In this document: in pieces, positions 1-9,000 of the stretch
Layout: every line of letters begins with the position of its first letter
Position numbering within the stretch: the stretch's first letter is position 1
Assembly: GCF_034479615.1 (NCBI RefSeq)
Contig: NZ_CP140255.1
Coordinates: forward strand, 2,852,001-2,916,000
Direction: 5' to 3'
From: Vreelandella neptunia
Lineage (GTDB): Bacteria; Pseudomonadota; Gammaproteobacteria; Pseudomonadales; Halomonadaceae
Length of the DNA stretch: 64,000 nucleotides
Notes under the pieces: generated by a model
Seen by the model: only the letters and a program-made list of their open reading frames with translations
The model's database searches: none
What the model was told of the DNA's origin: nothing
Made by a program: the position numbers and the translations under genes

Positions 1-204
1 TTTGACAGCTTCCTTTGTGTGCCATTGCTTAACGCAATAAACGACGACAGGGAAGCAAGGAGTTAACTGAAGTGCTCCGCCACCGCGCTAGGCGGCCACA
101 GGGGCATCAAACAGAACTTTTCATTTTAGCAAAAGCTAATACTTCAACGACAGCTAACACCCGTTTGCAAACAAACGGGCGCGTGTATCTTAGTAGCACG
201 GCGG
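1..204. other. Intergenic region downstream of rlmB
   Basis: No gene is visible in these 204 bases. In gammaproteobacteria rlmB is often followed on the same strand by rpsF, which would lie beyond the left edge, so this may be that gene's leader (inference from known gene order). Two hairpins are visible. One pairs 77-81 with 91-95 (CCGCC/GGCGG); on the minus strand it could belong to an S6:S18-binding leader, which I cannot confirm. The other is a perfect 8-bp stem, 160-167 with 172-179, with a CAAA loop. Neither is followed by a T-tract. Confidence 0.3.
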
Positions 205-990
205 TTAACTTGCAAGCTGGCGCTGACGAACAGCCTCGAACAGGCAAATACCAGTGGCCACCGAGACATTAAGGCTAGAGACCTCCCCCGCCATGGGAAG
301 CTTGGCAAGATTATCGCAGGCTTCGCGAGTTAAACGCCGCATACCCTTGCCTTCCGCCCCCATCACCAGCGCGGTGGGGCCGGTCATATCGATGTCAAAG
401 ACGCTGGCCTCTGCCTCGCCAGCCGTACCGGTTATCCAGACACCGGCATCTTTTAGCTTGGCCAGGGTGCGCGCCAGGTTAGTCACTTGATAAACCGGCA
501 CCACTTCGGCGGCGCCACAAGCGACTTTACGCACCGTTGCATTGAGCGGTGCGGCTTTATCTTTCGCCACAATCACGCCGTGGGCACCGGCGGCATCCGC
601 GCTACGCAGGCAGGCACCAAAGTTATGCACATCCGTCACGCCATCCAAAATCAGCAACAGCGGTGGTGTATTCGAGGGCCAGGCGCGCAACTTAAGCCAG
701 AGCGACTCTTCACCTTCAGGCGTTAACGGCGGACAAAACGCCACCACTCCCTGATGAGCCGCCCCCTGGGTTAGCTGATCAAGCAAATCTCGCGGCTGCT
801 CTTTTACTCGAGCGCCATGCGCCTGGGCCTGGGCGATAAGCTCCTTTAAACGGCTCCCTGCCCCCTGCTGCACCCAAAGCTCTCGGGGCGCCTCGCCCCT
901 GTCTAGCAGGCTTTGCAGGGCATGAACGCCATATACCTGATCCAAACCATCAGGGGTCTTGGGCCCCCGCCGTGAAGACGCCGACTTCAT
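205..990 (-). CDS. rlmB: 23S rRNA (guanosine(2251)-2'-O)-methyltransferase RlmB
   Basis: SpoU-class SPOUT methyltransferase of 261 aa, the usual size for RlmB. It methylates the 2'-OH of G2251 in the P-loop of 23S rRNA using SAM (family knowledge). The N-terminal substrate-binding domain begins with the typical VYGVHALQSLL stretch. The three SpoU motifs follow in order: NFGACLRSADAAGA, VMGAEGKGM, and SSLNVSVATGICLFEA, which forms the trefoil knot. The ATG sits two bases after the rnr stop, with an AAGGG ribosome site inside the end of rnr. The two genes are therefore co-transcribed and probably translationally coupled, as in the common rnr-rlmB order. Confidence 0.95.
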   Translation of the reverse strand: MKSASSRRGPKTPDGLDQVYGVHALQSLLDRGEAPRELWVQQGAGSRLKELIAQAQAHGARVKEQPRDLLDQLTQGAAHQGVVAFCPPLTPEGEESLWLKLRAWPSNTPPLLLILDGVTDVHNFGACLRSADAAGAHGVIVAKDKAAPLNATVRKVACGAAEVVPVYQVTNLARTLAKLKDAGVWITGTAGEAEASVFDIDMTGPTALVMGAEGKGMRRLTREACDNLAKLPMAGEVSSLNVSVATGICLFEAVRQRQLAS

Positions 991-992
991 AC

Positions 993-3419
993 TCAGCCCT
1001 TATTCGGTGATGGTTTGCGTGGGCCGTTGCGCGTACGGCGTGGGCCGCGACGTGTAGCGGGCTTCTCGCCATTGGACTTCTTATCCCCAGCGGCTTTGCC
1101 ACTCTCACCTTTAACACCAGCGCCTTTAGCACCCTCTTCCCCACCGCGGCTCTTACGCGGCTGGCGGCGTGGGCGCGGCTTTTCATCACCCAGCCCAAAG
1201 TCAATCTTACGATCGTCCATATCGACACGCGCCACTTGGACGGTAAGACCATCGCCCAAGCGGTAGGTCGTGCCGGTACGCTCACCTTTCAAGCGGTGCT
1301 TCTCAGCTTCGTAGTGGTAATAGTCCGAAGGCAGCGACGTTACGTGAACCAAGCCTTCCACGTAGAACTCATCAAGACGCACAAACAGACCAAACTGAGT
1401 GACGGAGGCGATGGTACCTTCGAACGTCTCGCCGAGCTTGTCGGACATAAACTCGCACTTCAGCCAGCTCTCTACATCACGAGTGGCTTCGTCGGCACGG
1501 CGTTCAGTCATCGAGCAGTGCTCACCCAGCTCAAGCATCTGCTCAAAGGTATACGGACACCACTTGCTGGGCGGCTCAACCGGCGCGCCTTCTACGCGCA
1601 GCACCGTGTTGGTTTGGCGCGGACCTCGGATCACCGAACGAATAGCGCGGTGCACCAGCAGGTCGGGATAGCGTCGAATCGGCGAGGTAAAGTGGGCGTA
1701 GGCTTGGTAGGCCAAGCCAAAATGGCCTTCATTTTGCGGTGAGTAGACCGCCTGATTCATCGAGCGCAGCATGACCGTCTGAATGATATCGAAGTCAGGG
1801 CGGTCGGCAATCGTTTCACGCAGTGCTTGATAGTCCTGCGGAGTGGGCATATCACCGCCGCCGACAGCAAGGCCTAACTCGTTCAAGAACAGGCGCAGCT
1901 TATCAAGCCGTTCCGGGGTCGGTCGCTCGTGGATACGGTAAAGCGCCGGCAAATCATGCTTATCCAGGAAGCGCGCAGTCGCCACGTTGGCCGCCAGCAT
2001 GCACTCTTCAATTAGCTTGTGAGCATTGTTACGGCTACGCGGAACGATTTTTTCGATTTTTCGCTCATCGTTAAAGATGATGGCCGTTTCAGTGGTATCA
2101 AAATCGATCGCCCCACGCTCGGCACGCGCTTCGCGCAACAAGTAGTAAAGCTCTTCCAGATTTTTCAGCGGCTTAACTAGCTCGCTATGCTCTGCCCTTA
2201 GCGCCTCACCCTCTTCGCTCTTCTCGTCGAGAATCGCGGCCACCTTGTTATAGGTCAGACGAGCGTGGGAATTCATGACGGCTTCGTAGAAGCGGTAGCG
2301 GCTAATCGCACCGGTTTGCGAAATATTCATTTCGCACACCAGTACTAAGCGATCCACGTGGGGATTCAAGGAACAGAGCCCGTTGGACAGCAGCTCCGGC
2401 AGCATGGGAACCACTTGACCAGGGAAGTAGACCGAGTTGCCACGGGTGCGGCCTTCATCGTCCAACGGCGTGCCTGGGCGGACATAGTGGGAAACATCTG
2501 CAATGGCGACGAGCAGCTTCCAACTACCGGATTTGGTTTTCCAGGCACACACCGCATCATCGAAGTCCTTGGCAGACTCGTCATCGATAGTAACCAGCGG
2601 TACGTCGCGCAGGTCTACGCGGTGCTGCTTATCCTCTTCCAACACCTCCGCTGAAATGCCAGCAATCTGATCAAGCACTTCAGGCGGAAACTCTGCAGGA
2701 ATATCGTAACTGCGAATCGCAATATCAATTTCCATACCGGGATCCATACGCTCGCCCAGCACTTCGATCACTTCACCCACTGGCTGTACACGGGTGGCCG
2801 GCTGCTGAACGATTTTGGCCGAGATCACCTGGCCATCTTTAGCGCCACCGCAGGCGCTATGAGGAATAATCACTTCCTGAGTAATACGCGGATTCTCCGG
2901 TATCAAAATGCCAAACTCAGGCGTATTACTCCGGTAAACGCCGACGATGGTTTGCGTGTTGCGTGCAATCACATCGGCAATGGTCGCCTCATCACGACCG
3001 CGGCGATCACGTCCGCTAATGCGCGCCAGCACGTGGTCTCCGTGAAAGACACGGCGCATTTGGCGCGGGGGCAATACCAGGTCTGGCTTTTTGCCGTCAT
3101 CGCGGAGTAAAAAGCCAAAGCCGTCTCGATGACCAAGGACTTTTCCTTTGATTAAATCGAGTTTGTCGATCAGCGCATAGGCGCCACGACGGTCACGCAG
3201 CACCTGGCCGTCGCGCTCCATCGCCGCCAAGCGGCGCCTGACGGCTTCTATAAGTTCTTCGTCTTCCAGCCCCAGCATGCGGCTCATATTTTCGTGAGTG
3301 ATCGGCTTGCCATAGCTTTCTAAGGCTGCAAGCAAATACTCCCTGCTTGGCGCCGGGTTGCCATATTTATGCGCCTCGCGCTCGGCGTGCGGATCATCAC
3401 TTAACGTCCAATACTTCAT
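993..3419 (-). CDS. rnr: Ribonuclease R
   Basis: 3'-5' exoribonuclease of the RNB family that degrades structured RNA and helps in tmRNA and rRNA quality control (family knowledge). Visible order: N-terminal winged-helix region, cold-shock domains, a central RNB domain with the metal-binding DFDDAVCAW motif, a C-terminal S1 domain (EGTIASVTQFGLFVRL), and a long basic Lys/Arg/Gly tail. The open frame extends to 3458. I prefer the ATG at 3419 because the protein then begins just before DPHAEREAHKYGNPAPSRE, which matches where family members start, and an AAGGA lies upstream. The longer start has no ribosome site. It heads the rnr-rlmB operon. Confidence 0.93.
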   Translation of the reverse strand: MKYWTLSDDPHAEREAHKYGNPAPSREYLLAALESYGKPITHENMSRMLGLEDEELIEAVRRRLAAMERDGQVLRDRRGAYALIDKLDLIKGKVLGHRDGFGFLLRDDGKKPDLVLPPRQMRRVFHGDHVLARISGRDRRGRDEATIADVIARNTQTIVGVYRSNTPEFGILIPENPRITQEVIIPHSACGGAKDGQVISAKIVQQPATRVQPVGEVIEVLGERMDPGMEIDIAIRSYDIPAEFPPEVLDQIAGISAEVLEEDKQHRVDLRDVPLVTIDDESAKDFDDAVCAWKTKSGSWKLLVAIADVSHYVRPGTPLDDEGRTRGNSVYFPGQVVPMLPELLSNGLCSLNPHVDRLVLVCEMNISQTGAISRYRFYEAVMNSHARLTYNKVAAILDEKSEEGEALRAEHSELVKPLKNLEELYYLLREARAERGAIDFDTTETAIIFNDERKIEKIVPRSRNNAHKLIEECMLAANVATARFLDKHDLPALYRIHERPTPERLDKLRLFLNELGLAVGGGDMPTPQDYQALRETIADRPDFDIIQTVMLRSMNQAVYSPQNEGHFGLAYQAYAHFTSPIRRYPDLLVHRAIRSVIRGPRQTNTVLRVEGAPVEPPSKWCPYTFEQMLELGEHCSMTERRADEATRDVESWLKCEFMSDKLGETFEGTIASVTQFGLFVRLDEFYVEGLVHVTSLPSDYYHYEAEKHRLKGERTGTTYRLGDGLTVQVARVDMDDRKIDFGLGDEKPRPRRQPRKSRGGEEGAKGAGVKGESGKAAGDKKSNGEKPATRRGPRRTRNGPRKPSPNKG

Positions 3420-3668
3420 GCGATCAACATCCTTGATGGCGTCATTTGCGAGAGGCATAAAAAAGGCGCAAACGCGTTGCGTTGCGGGCTGGATATTTCA
3501 ACGCTTGATAGGTTGAAATGAATAGGGTTTTGTTTAGTCATAGGCGCAGTATAGCGCTGCACGTTCAATCACCCAACCGTCTTAGACGTAGTTTATACGA
3601 TTTGCGTTATAAAAAGCGCATAAGGGGTCTTGCATTTAACCATGACCCCGGTATTATACGCGCCACTT
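3420..3668. promoter_or_regulatory. Divergent promoter region rnr / tRNA-Leu cluster; tRNA promoter at 3630-3657
   Basis: No gene. For the plus-strand tRNA cluster, TTGCAT (3630-3635) and TATTAT (3652-3657) are 16 bases apart, followed by a GC-rich discriminator (ACGCGCC). Transcription would start a few bases before the first tRNA at 3669. A GC-rich discriminator is typical of growth-rate-controlled stable RNA promoters. The rnr promoter must lie in the same region on the other strand but I cannot place it. Confidence 0.5.
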
Positions 3669-3755
3669 GCCCAGATGGCGGAATTGGTAGACGCGCTAGC
3701 TTCAGGTGCTAGTGTCCGTATGGACGTGGAGGTTCAAGTCCTCTTCTGGGCACCA
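3669..3755 (+). tRNA. tRNA-Leu (anticodon CAG), copy 1
   Basis: An 87-base class II tRNA including the encoded CCA. The acceptor stem is GCCCAGA/TCTGGGC. The anticodon arm is CTAGC-TTCAGGT-GCTAG, giving anticodon CAG, which reads the Leu codon CUG. A long variable arm (TGTCCGTATGGACGT) and the T-arm GGTTCAAGTCC are present. It differs from copies 2 and 3 at acceptor pair 7 (A-U instead of G-C), a compensated change. It is the first of three in tandem. Confidence 0.97.
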
Positions 3756-3814
3756 AACTGCTTTTATGCTATCTATTGGTATAAGCAGTAAGGTGTTAGG
3801 CAAGGTTTGTGTTC

Positions 3815-3901
3815 GCCCAGGTGGCGGAATTGGTAGACGCGCTAGCTTCAGGTGCTAGTGTCTGTATGGACGTGGAGGTTCAAGTCCTCTCCTGGGCACC
3901 A
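3815..3901 (+). tRNA. tRNA-Leu (anticodon CAG), copy 2
   Basis: 87 bases including CCA; acceptor GCCCAGG/CCTGGGC, anticodon CAG, long variable arm. It differs from copy 3 by one base in the variable arm (TGTCTGTATGGACGT). It lies 59 bases after copy 1. Confidence 0.97.
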
Positions 3902-3946
3902 TACGAACACAAACGGTAAGTAGTTAATCCAAGCGTTAGATGATGC

Positions 3947-4033
3947 GCCCAGGTGGCGGAATTGGTAGACGCGCTAGCTTCAGGTGCTAGTGTCCGTATG
4001 GACGTGGAGGTTCAAGTCCTCTCCTGGGCACCA
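3947..4033 (+). tRNA. tRNA-Leu (anticodon CAG), copy 3
   Basis: 87 bases including CCA, with acceptor GCCCAGG/CCTGGGC, anticodon CAG and long variable arm. It is 45 bases after copy 2 and probably in the same transcript. CTG is the dominant Leu codon in this GC-rich genome, which fits the multiplied gene. Confidence 0.97.
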
Positions 4034-4073
4034 TGACTTACATGGGCCAGTCCGCATCATTACTCTCCCTATT

Positions 4074-4111
4074 AAATGCTTGTTCGTCCCCCCTTTTTTT
4101 TCGAAGCATTT
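4074..4111. terminator. Possible terminator-like hairpin between tRNA-Leu cluster and endonuclease gene
   Basis: AAATGCTT (4074-4081) pairs perfectly with AAGCATTT (4104-4111). The loop holds an uninterrupted C6T8 run (4088-4101). The T-run is inside the loop rather than after the stem, so this is not a textbook terminator. It lies where both the tRNA transcript and the opposing nuclease gene should end. Confidence 0.3.
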
Positions 4112-4117
4112 CCCGGA

Positions 4118-4981
4118 TTATTGGAACCTGCCCGGACGTCGTGCCACTTCTTCAAGTGCCCACCCCTGTATACGCAACTCTCCTTCCAATACAGACTCTA
4201 CTTCCGTTGCTAAGTCTGGGAAGAAGTTAAGCCCTGTGCGTGCCTCAATCTCATCGATGGTCACCAAATAGTCATCCAGCGGCTCATTGCCCCGAACGTC
4301 TTGTGGCATGATGAACGCTAACGCTAATGGTGCCTCGTTGTGCGGCGCCACTATGATCTTGTAAAAAGCCGAAGGCACTTCGACCAGTCCCACCCGGTTG
4401 AACACGTTATCCATAAAGTGTTCTGGGTAAATGGGGCCGGTAATCACCTGCAACCGGTCAAAGCGTGGCGCAAAGTGATCCATCACCGCTTCTTCTAACC
4501 GCTGCCAGAGCTGTCGGTTCAGATTGGGCCGTTGCGGAGTCATATTGCTCATTAGGAAGGTATCGACCTGAGCGCTGCGCCCATGCACCGCTGCAATGGC
4601 GTAGTTTGGTGCTAAATGCCCCCGGTCGTAGCCGCTACCGGCATAGCTGTCTGTGCCAACTGGCCATAGCGTGCGCCAATCGGCTTGAAAATTTGGCCGC
4701 GGGCCAATACTCGAGTCTTCCACTGCTTCAACCTGATAGCTTACCCACAGCGGATTGACCCGTACATCAGACCATCCCACCAAGTAGCCGTCATTGCGCA
4801 GCACTCTGTGCATCGTAGTGGGGCGAAACTCCTCCCAAGTAGGCACCCCCATCCAGGTGTAGGCATCTTTATGCTGGCGCTCCTGAAACTCCCACAGCCC
4901 TGTGCCTACCACAACAAACAGCACGGCGATGCCTAGGCGTCGACCTTGACGACGCCAGCTCGAAAGCGATATTCCCAACAC
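4118..4981 (-). CDS. DNA/RNA non-specific endonuclease (NucA/EndA type), membrane-anchored
   Basis: A 287-aa beta-beta-alpha-metal nuclease. The signature DRGH is at residues 119-122 (GYDRGHLAPNYA) and the metal-binding Asn region follows in SNMTPQRPNLN (145-155). The family cuts single- and double-stranded DNA and RNA with Mg2+. Residues 16-30 form one hydrophobic segment after a basic start, so the enzyme is probably secreted or anchored with its catalytic domain in the periplasm. Possible roles are nutrient scavenging or degrading incoming DNA; context does not decide. It is a single gene. Confidence 0.85.
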   Translation of the reverse strand: MLGISLSSWRRQGRRLGIAVLFVVVGTGLWEFQERQHKDAYTWMGVPTWEEFRPTTMHRVLRNDGYLVGWSDVRVNPLWVSYQVEAVEDSSIGPRPNFQADWRTLWPVGTDSYAGSGYDRGHLAPNYAIAAVHGRSAQVDTFLMSNMTPQRPNLNRQLWQRLEEAVMDHFAPRFDRLQVITGPIYPEHFMDNVFNRVGLVEVPSAFYKIIVAPHNEAPLALAFIMPQDVRGNEPLDDYLVTIDEIEARTGLNFFPDLATEVESVLEGELRIQGWALEEVARRPGRFQ

Positions 4982-5073
4982 TCTTACTCCCTGGCTAGCG
5001 CTTACGAGCGCTTATCATTTTATGTCACGCTTAAACGACTATAACTACAATAATGGCGGCAAACCTGTTCCGA

Positions 5074-5349
5074 TCACCAGCCTAATGAAAACATCGTTTC
5101 TAGATCGTGGCGGGAGTGAACCTGCATGGCATTCAGGGTTTCTGTATCGCTAATACCTTCCACGGCGTTCAAGCGCTCAGTCACCAATTCGGCCAAGCTT
5201 TCAAAATCACGGGTGCGGGCAATTGCCACCAAGTCGTAGCGGCCACAGGTGGAGTACACCTCGCTAATGCCCTCTACATCGGCCAAGCGCTCGGCCACTG
5301 CCTTAACCTGGCCTTTATCGGTATTGATTAAAATGACTGCGTTTTGCAT
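5074..5349 (-). CDS. Stand-alone Lrp/AsnC ligand-binding (RAM) domain protein
   Basis: 91 aa corresponding only to the C-terminal RAM/AsnC_trans_reg domain of Lrp-family regulators (AVILINTDKG...VYSTCGRYDLVAIARTRDFESL). There is no N-terminal helix-turn-helix. Such stand-alone domains form oligomers that bind amino acids (family knowledge). It may act as an amino-acid sensor or modify full-length Lrp proteins, but the partner is not visible here. Confidence 0.85.
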   Translation of the reverse strand: MQNAVILINTDKGQVKAVAERLADVEGISEVYSTCGRYDLVAIARTRDFESLAELVTERLNAVEGISDTETLNAMQVHSRHDLETMFSLGW

Positions 5350-5669
5350 GGCGCGCCCCTTAAGAGAAAATGGTCATAAAAGTAGTATCAAAGCTGGGCA
5401 GAGTATAGCAGCGACGAGGAAGCGAGCGCAGCACCCGGCCACAGCGTGACCAATTGTCGCTATTCAAGCTGCACTATTCGCACAACCCTTATACATCCGC
5501 TAGCATGTAGTTGAAGTATAGGAATGAAAAAATATAGCTGGTTGGAAAATATAGCTGATTAACAGATGCAGCTGAGAGCTCCGGCTAATAAGATGATGCG
5601 GAGCACAAAGAGGTGGATAACCACCCGATAACGTGACCAAACGTCAGACCGTGACGATAAGGAGAAATC
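5350..5669. other. Divergent intergenic region, RAM-domain gene / HiPIP gene
   Basis: No gene is visible in these 320 bases. The part from about 5500 to 5560 is AT-rich and contains two copies of AAAATATAGCTG (5529-5540 and 5546-5557), 17 bases apart centre to centre. This could be a paired regulator site for the HiPIP gene. A strong ribosome site (AAGGAG) precedes the HiPIP start. Confidence 0.35.
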
Positions 5670-5984
5670 ATGGCTAATAAGAGCCGTCGTGACTTTATGC
5701 GCAACAGCATGTTGGGCCTTGCAGCCCTTCCACTGGGAGCTGGCATTCTTTCTAAAACTGCTTTCGCCCAAGAGCTGCCGCGCCTTGATCCTTCCGCAAG
5801 CAACGCCCAAGCGCTTAACTATGTAGAAGATGCCAGTGAAGCCAGCGATCACCCCGCTTATGAAGAGGGCGAACGCTGCGATAACTGCATGTTCTTTAAT
5901 GCAGATACTGAGGGTTGCCAGCTATTTCCAGAGAATAGCGTAGCACCCTCTGGCTGGTGCCAATCCTGGACTGCTCAGGCTTAA
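5670..5984 (+). CDS. High-potential iron-sulfur protein (HiPIP)
   Basis: A 104-aa periplasmic electron carrier. It has a twin-arginine leader (SRRDFM, then a hydrophobic stretch) with likely cleavage after AFA at residue 33. The mature part has exactly four Cys (70, 73, 83, 97) in CxxC-x9-C-x13-C spacing, which bind one [4Fe-4S] cluster in HiPIP. Tat export fits folding with the cluster before transport. Transcription ends at a clear hairpin (6016-6048). It is a single-gene unit; its likely partners are respiratory or photosynthetic-type cytochrome complexes not encoded nearby. Confidence 0.93.
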   Translation: MANKSRRDFMRNSMLGLAALPLGAGILSKTAFAQELPRLDPSASNAQALNYVEDASEASDHPAYEEGERCDNCMFFNADTEGCQLFPENSVAPSGWCQSWTAQA

Positions 5985-6015
5985 GCATTTAAAACCTGAT
6001 AGTGTATAACCACCC

Positions 6016-6048
6016 CTACCCCGCCATTTGAGCGGGGTAGTTTTGTTT
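6016..6048 (+). terminator. Rho-independent terminator of the HiPIP gene
   Basis: A 9-bp GC-rich stem, CTACCCCGC (6016-6024) with GCGGGGTAG (6032-6040), a 7-base loop, then TTTTGTTTT. Confidence 0.85.
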
Positions 6049-6063
6049 TAAGCACACTCGCAC

Positions 6064-7632
6064 CTAAGAAGCTGGGCTTTCATCCTCTACCGGCCAATGA
6101 AAACGCCGCGTTACCCGCCCCTCTTCCAAAGAGACAAGATGAACAGGGAAGCCCCATAGCTGCTGAAGATGGCGAATCACCGGGTAAACACTGCGGCCTA
6201 GCGGGCGGCGGCTATCCTGGACGTGATGAAGTGTTAGCGAGCGATCCCCACGAATGGCCGCTTCGACCACTTGAATATTGGGTTCGCGGACAGAGAGCGC
6301 GTACTGGGTCGCAAGCGCTTCGCGAACCTGGCGGTAGCCCTGTTCATTATGAATTGCTGCGACTTCAAGCGTCTCCACCTGATCGTCATCCACCACCAAA
6401 AACAGCTTATGGTCGCGCATTACTTTCGGCGATAAAAACTGCTGGATAAACGACTCATCCTTGAAGTTGCGCATCGCAAACTCCAGCGTTTCCCGCCATG
6501 GCGTGCCTGCAATATCAGGGAACCACTCGCGATCCTCATCGGTGGGTGCTTCGCAGATCCGTTTAATATCCATAAAGATTGCAAAGCCAAGGGCATAGGG
6601 GTTAATCCCACTGAAGTGAGGATGATCAAACGCTGGCTGGTTAATGACCGCCGCATGAGACTGGAGAAACTCCAGCATTAATCCCTCATCGACATTGCCA
6701 TCATCGTAGAGCCGGTTCATCAGCGTGTAGTGCCAAAAGCACGCCCAGCCTTCATTCATTACCTGGGTCTGCCGTTGAGGATAAAAATACTGCGCCAATT
6801 TGCGCACAATCCGCACGATTTCACGCTGCCAGGGCGCCAGCAGCGGGGCATTTTTTTCAATAAAGTAGAGCAGGTTCTCTTGAGGTTCAGGAGGATAGTG
6901 ACCGCCGCTGTGCAAGCCTAGCGGGTCATCGTCAGCATGCAGGCTCCCCGCTGCCAGCGGCGAATCGCTGATAGGTGACTCAGGAATGGTACGCCAGAGC
7001 ATATTCACCTGGGTTTGCAGGTAGCTTTCACGCTCCTCCTGGCGCTTCGCTTCCTCTTCGGCTGAGATCGGCGAGGGACGCTTATAACGGTCGACCCCGT
7101 AGTTTTGCAGCGCATGGCAAGCATCCAGCAATTGTTCAACGGCCTGCACGCCGTGGCGTTCTTCACACTTGGCGATATATTTACGCGCAAACACCAGATA
7201 ATCAACGATTGAAGAGGCGTCGGTCCAGGTGCGGAACAGGTAGTTACCCTTAAAAAAGGAGTTGTGGCCATAGCAGGCGTGGGCCATCACCAGCACCTGC
7301 ATCATCAGCGTATTCTCCTCCATTAAATAAGCGATGCAGGGGTCGGAATTGATCACCAGTTCATAGGCCAACCCCATCTGGCCGCGCTTGTACGCCTGCT
7401 CCACGGCCAGAAACTGCTTGCCGAACGACCAGTGATGATAGCCCACCGGCATGCCTACACTGGCGTAAGCATCCATCATCTGTTCGGTAGTGATGACTTC
7501 TATCTGGTTGGGATAGGTATCCAGCCGATACTCATCAGCAAGCCTGGCCAGCTCCGCATCAAAACGCTCCAGTACACTGAAGTTCCAATCAGAGCCGGTG
7601 GCAATCGGCTTACGCTTGCGGGTCGCACTCAT
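6064..7632 (-). CDS. SpoVR family protein (YcgB-like)
   Basis: A 522-aa cytosolic protein of the SpoVR/YcgB family, full length. Recognisable conserved stretches include YHHWSFGKQF, the acidic/His region around ENTLMMQVLVMAHACYGH, and NEGWACFWHYTLMNRLYDDG. Molecular function is not settled. It almost always travels with the PrkA-type kinase and the YeaH VWA protein, as here, and that module is induced by stress and stationary phase in enterobacteria (established association). It is the third gene of the prkA-yeaH-spoVR operon, 44 bases after yeaH. Confidence 0.92.
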   Translation of the reverse strand: MSATRKRKPIATGSDWNFSVLERFDAELARLADEYRLDTYPNQIEVITTEQMMDAYASVGMPVGYHHWSFGKQFLAVEQAYKRGQMGLAYELVINSDPCIAYLMEENTLMMQVLVMAHACYGHNSFFKGNYLFRTWTDASSIVDYLVFARKYIAKCEERHGVQAVEQLLDACHALQNYGVDRYKRPSPISAEEEAKRQEERESYLQTQVNMLWRTIPESPISDSPLAAGSLHADDDPLGLHSGGHYPPEPQENLLYFIEKNAPLLAPWQREIVRIVRKLAQYFYPQRQTQVMNEGWACFWHYTLMNRLYDDGNVDEGLMLEFLQSHAAVINQPAFDHPHFSGINPYALGFAIFMDIKRICEAPTDEDREWFPDIAGTPWRETLEFAMRNFKDESFIQQFLSPKVMRDHKLFLVVDDDQVETLEVAAIHNEQGYRQVREALATQYALSVREPNIQVVEAAIRGDRSLTLHHVQDSRRPLGRSVYPVIRHLQQLWGFPVHLVSLEEGRVTRRFHWPVEDESPAS

Positions 7633-7676
7633 AGCCCACTCCTCTACACGCGGTCACTAACCTGTATACAAGGTCA

Positions 7677-8963
7677 CTAGGACTGGCTTAAGCGGCGCTT
7701 AAACAGTTCACGAAAGACCGGATAAATATCGCCCGCCTCCACGATTTGGCGCATGGCAAAGCGTTCGGGGAACTCTTTCACCACACTTTCGTACTCATGC
7801 CACAGTGACTGATGGTCATGGGGTGTGATCTCAACGTAGGCGTAATATTGAAGCTGCGGCATTAACTGTTTGACCAGTAAGTCGCGGCAAATATTCGAGT
7901 CATCGTCCCAGTTATCACCATCGGAAGCCTGGGCCACATACAGGTTCCATTGGCCAACGGGATAGCGCTTTTCGATGATTTTATTCACCAGGTTCAGCGC
8001 ACTGGAAACAATCGTACCGCCGGTTTCCCGCGAGTAGAAAAACTCCTCCTCGCTAACTTCCCGAGCAGCCGTATGGTGGCGTACAAAAACCAACTCGACT
8101 TTCTCGTAGTGCTTCTCCAAGAACAGATACAGCAGCAGGAAAAACCGCTTGGCAATGTCTTTGTGGTTTTGGGTCATCGAGCCGGAGACATCCATGACGC
8201 AAAACATAACCGCTTGATTGGAGGGCTGCGGCTGTGCGCTTAGCTGGTGGTAGCGCAAGTCGTAGGTGTCAATAAAGGGTACGCCCGCGATGCGCTTCTC
8301 CAGGCGCTCAATTTCGGCTTTAAGCTCGGCAATACGAGTGGGGTTACGCAGCACTGTGTCCTTGCGCTCTTCGGCCTCCAGGGCCTCAGTCGCCTCTTTT
8401 AACGCCCGCTTAATCGGCGCACGCATAGCGATGCGCCGAGCATAGGCTTCACGCATCGAGCGGGTAATGCTAATCCGCGACGGCACACCGTCCCGGGAGA
8501 GTCCCGCCCGCACCATTTTGACCTCTTCAAGCGATTTCAACGGTTTGCGCTGCAAATGGGGCAGTTCTAAGCCGTCAAACACAAACTCCAAAAACTCTTC
8601 GCGGCTCAGCGTAAAAGCGAACTCATCGACGCCTTCACCCTGATTAGAGGCGCCGCCCTCGCCTGCGCCACTACCGCCCCCCTGCCCACTGGGGCGGCGG
8701 ATTTTATCACCCGCGACAAACTCTTTATTGCCGGGTGAAACGATATTACGCGCCCCACCCGGGCCGTGCTGGAAGACCGGCTCGGAGATATCCTTTGCCG
8801 GAATCGAGACTTTCTCACCGCGCTCCATATCAGTAATCGAGCGGCGGTTAACGGCCTCTTCAACCGAGCGCTTGATATGCTTACGGTAGCGCTCCAAAAA
8901 GCGCTGCCGGTTCACCGCGCTTTTATGTTTCGCGTTCGGCCTTCGATCAATAAAGTAGGTCAT
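7677..8963 (-). CDS. yeaH: YeaH/YhbH family protein (DUF444, VWA-like)
   Basis: 428 aa. The N-terminus is basic and Arg-rich ([22 protein letters not shown]). A Gly/Ser-rich linker sits near residues 90-110. The C-terminal half is VWA-like, with a MIDAS-type DVSGSM motif ([15 protein letters not shown]) that probably binds metal. It is the middle gene of the kinase module. In E. coli, YeaG and YeaH act together in nitrogen and stress responses (family knowledge). The biochemical role of the VWA domain is not known. Confidence 0.93.
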   Translation of the reverse strand: MTYFIDRRPNAKHKSAVNRQRFLERYRKHIKRSVEEAVNRRSITDMERGEKVSIPAKDISEPVFQHGPGGARNIVSPGNKEFVAGDKIRRPSGQGGGSGAGEGGASNQGEGVDEFAFTLSREEFLEFVFDGLELPHLQRKPLKSLEEVKMVRAGLSRDGVPSRISITRSMREAYARRIAMRAPIKRALKEATEALEAEERKDTVLRNPTRIAELKAEIERLEKRIAGVPFIDTYDLRYHQLSAQPQPSNQAVMFCVMDVSGSMTQNHKDIAKRFFLLLYLFLEKHYEKVELVFVRHHTAAREVSEEEFFYSRETGGTIVSSALNLVNKIIEKRYPVGQWNLYVAQASDGDNWDDDSNICRDLLVKQLMPQLQYYAYVEITPHDHQSLWHEYESVVKEFPERFAMRQIVEAGDIYPVFRELFKRRLSQS

Positions 8964-9000
8964 ACGACCTCCTTAAACGCCCATCTTAAGCACGCCATCC

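Noticed and set aside
77..95. S6:S18-binding rpsF leader
   Set aside because: A matching hairpin with a CCG-containing arm exists on the minus strand, but rpsF itself is outside the window, so the call cannot be supported beyond a note.
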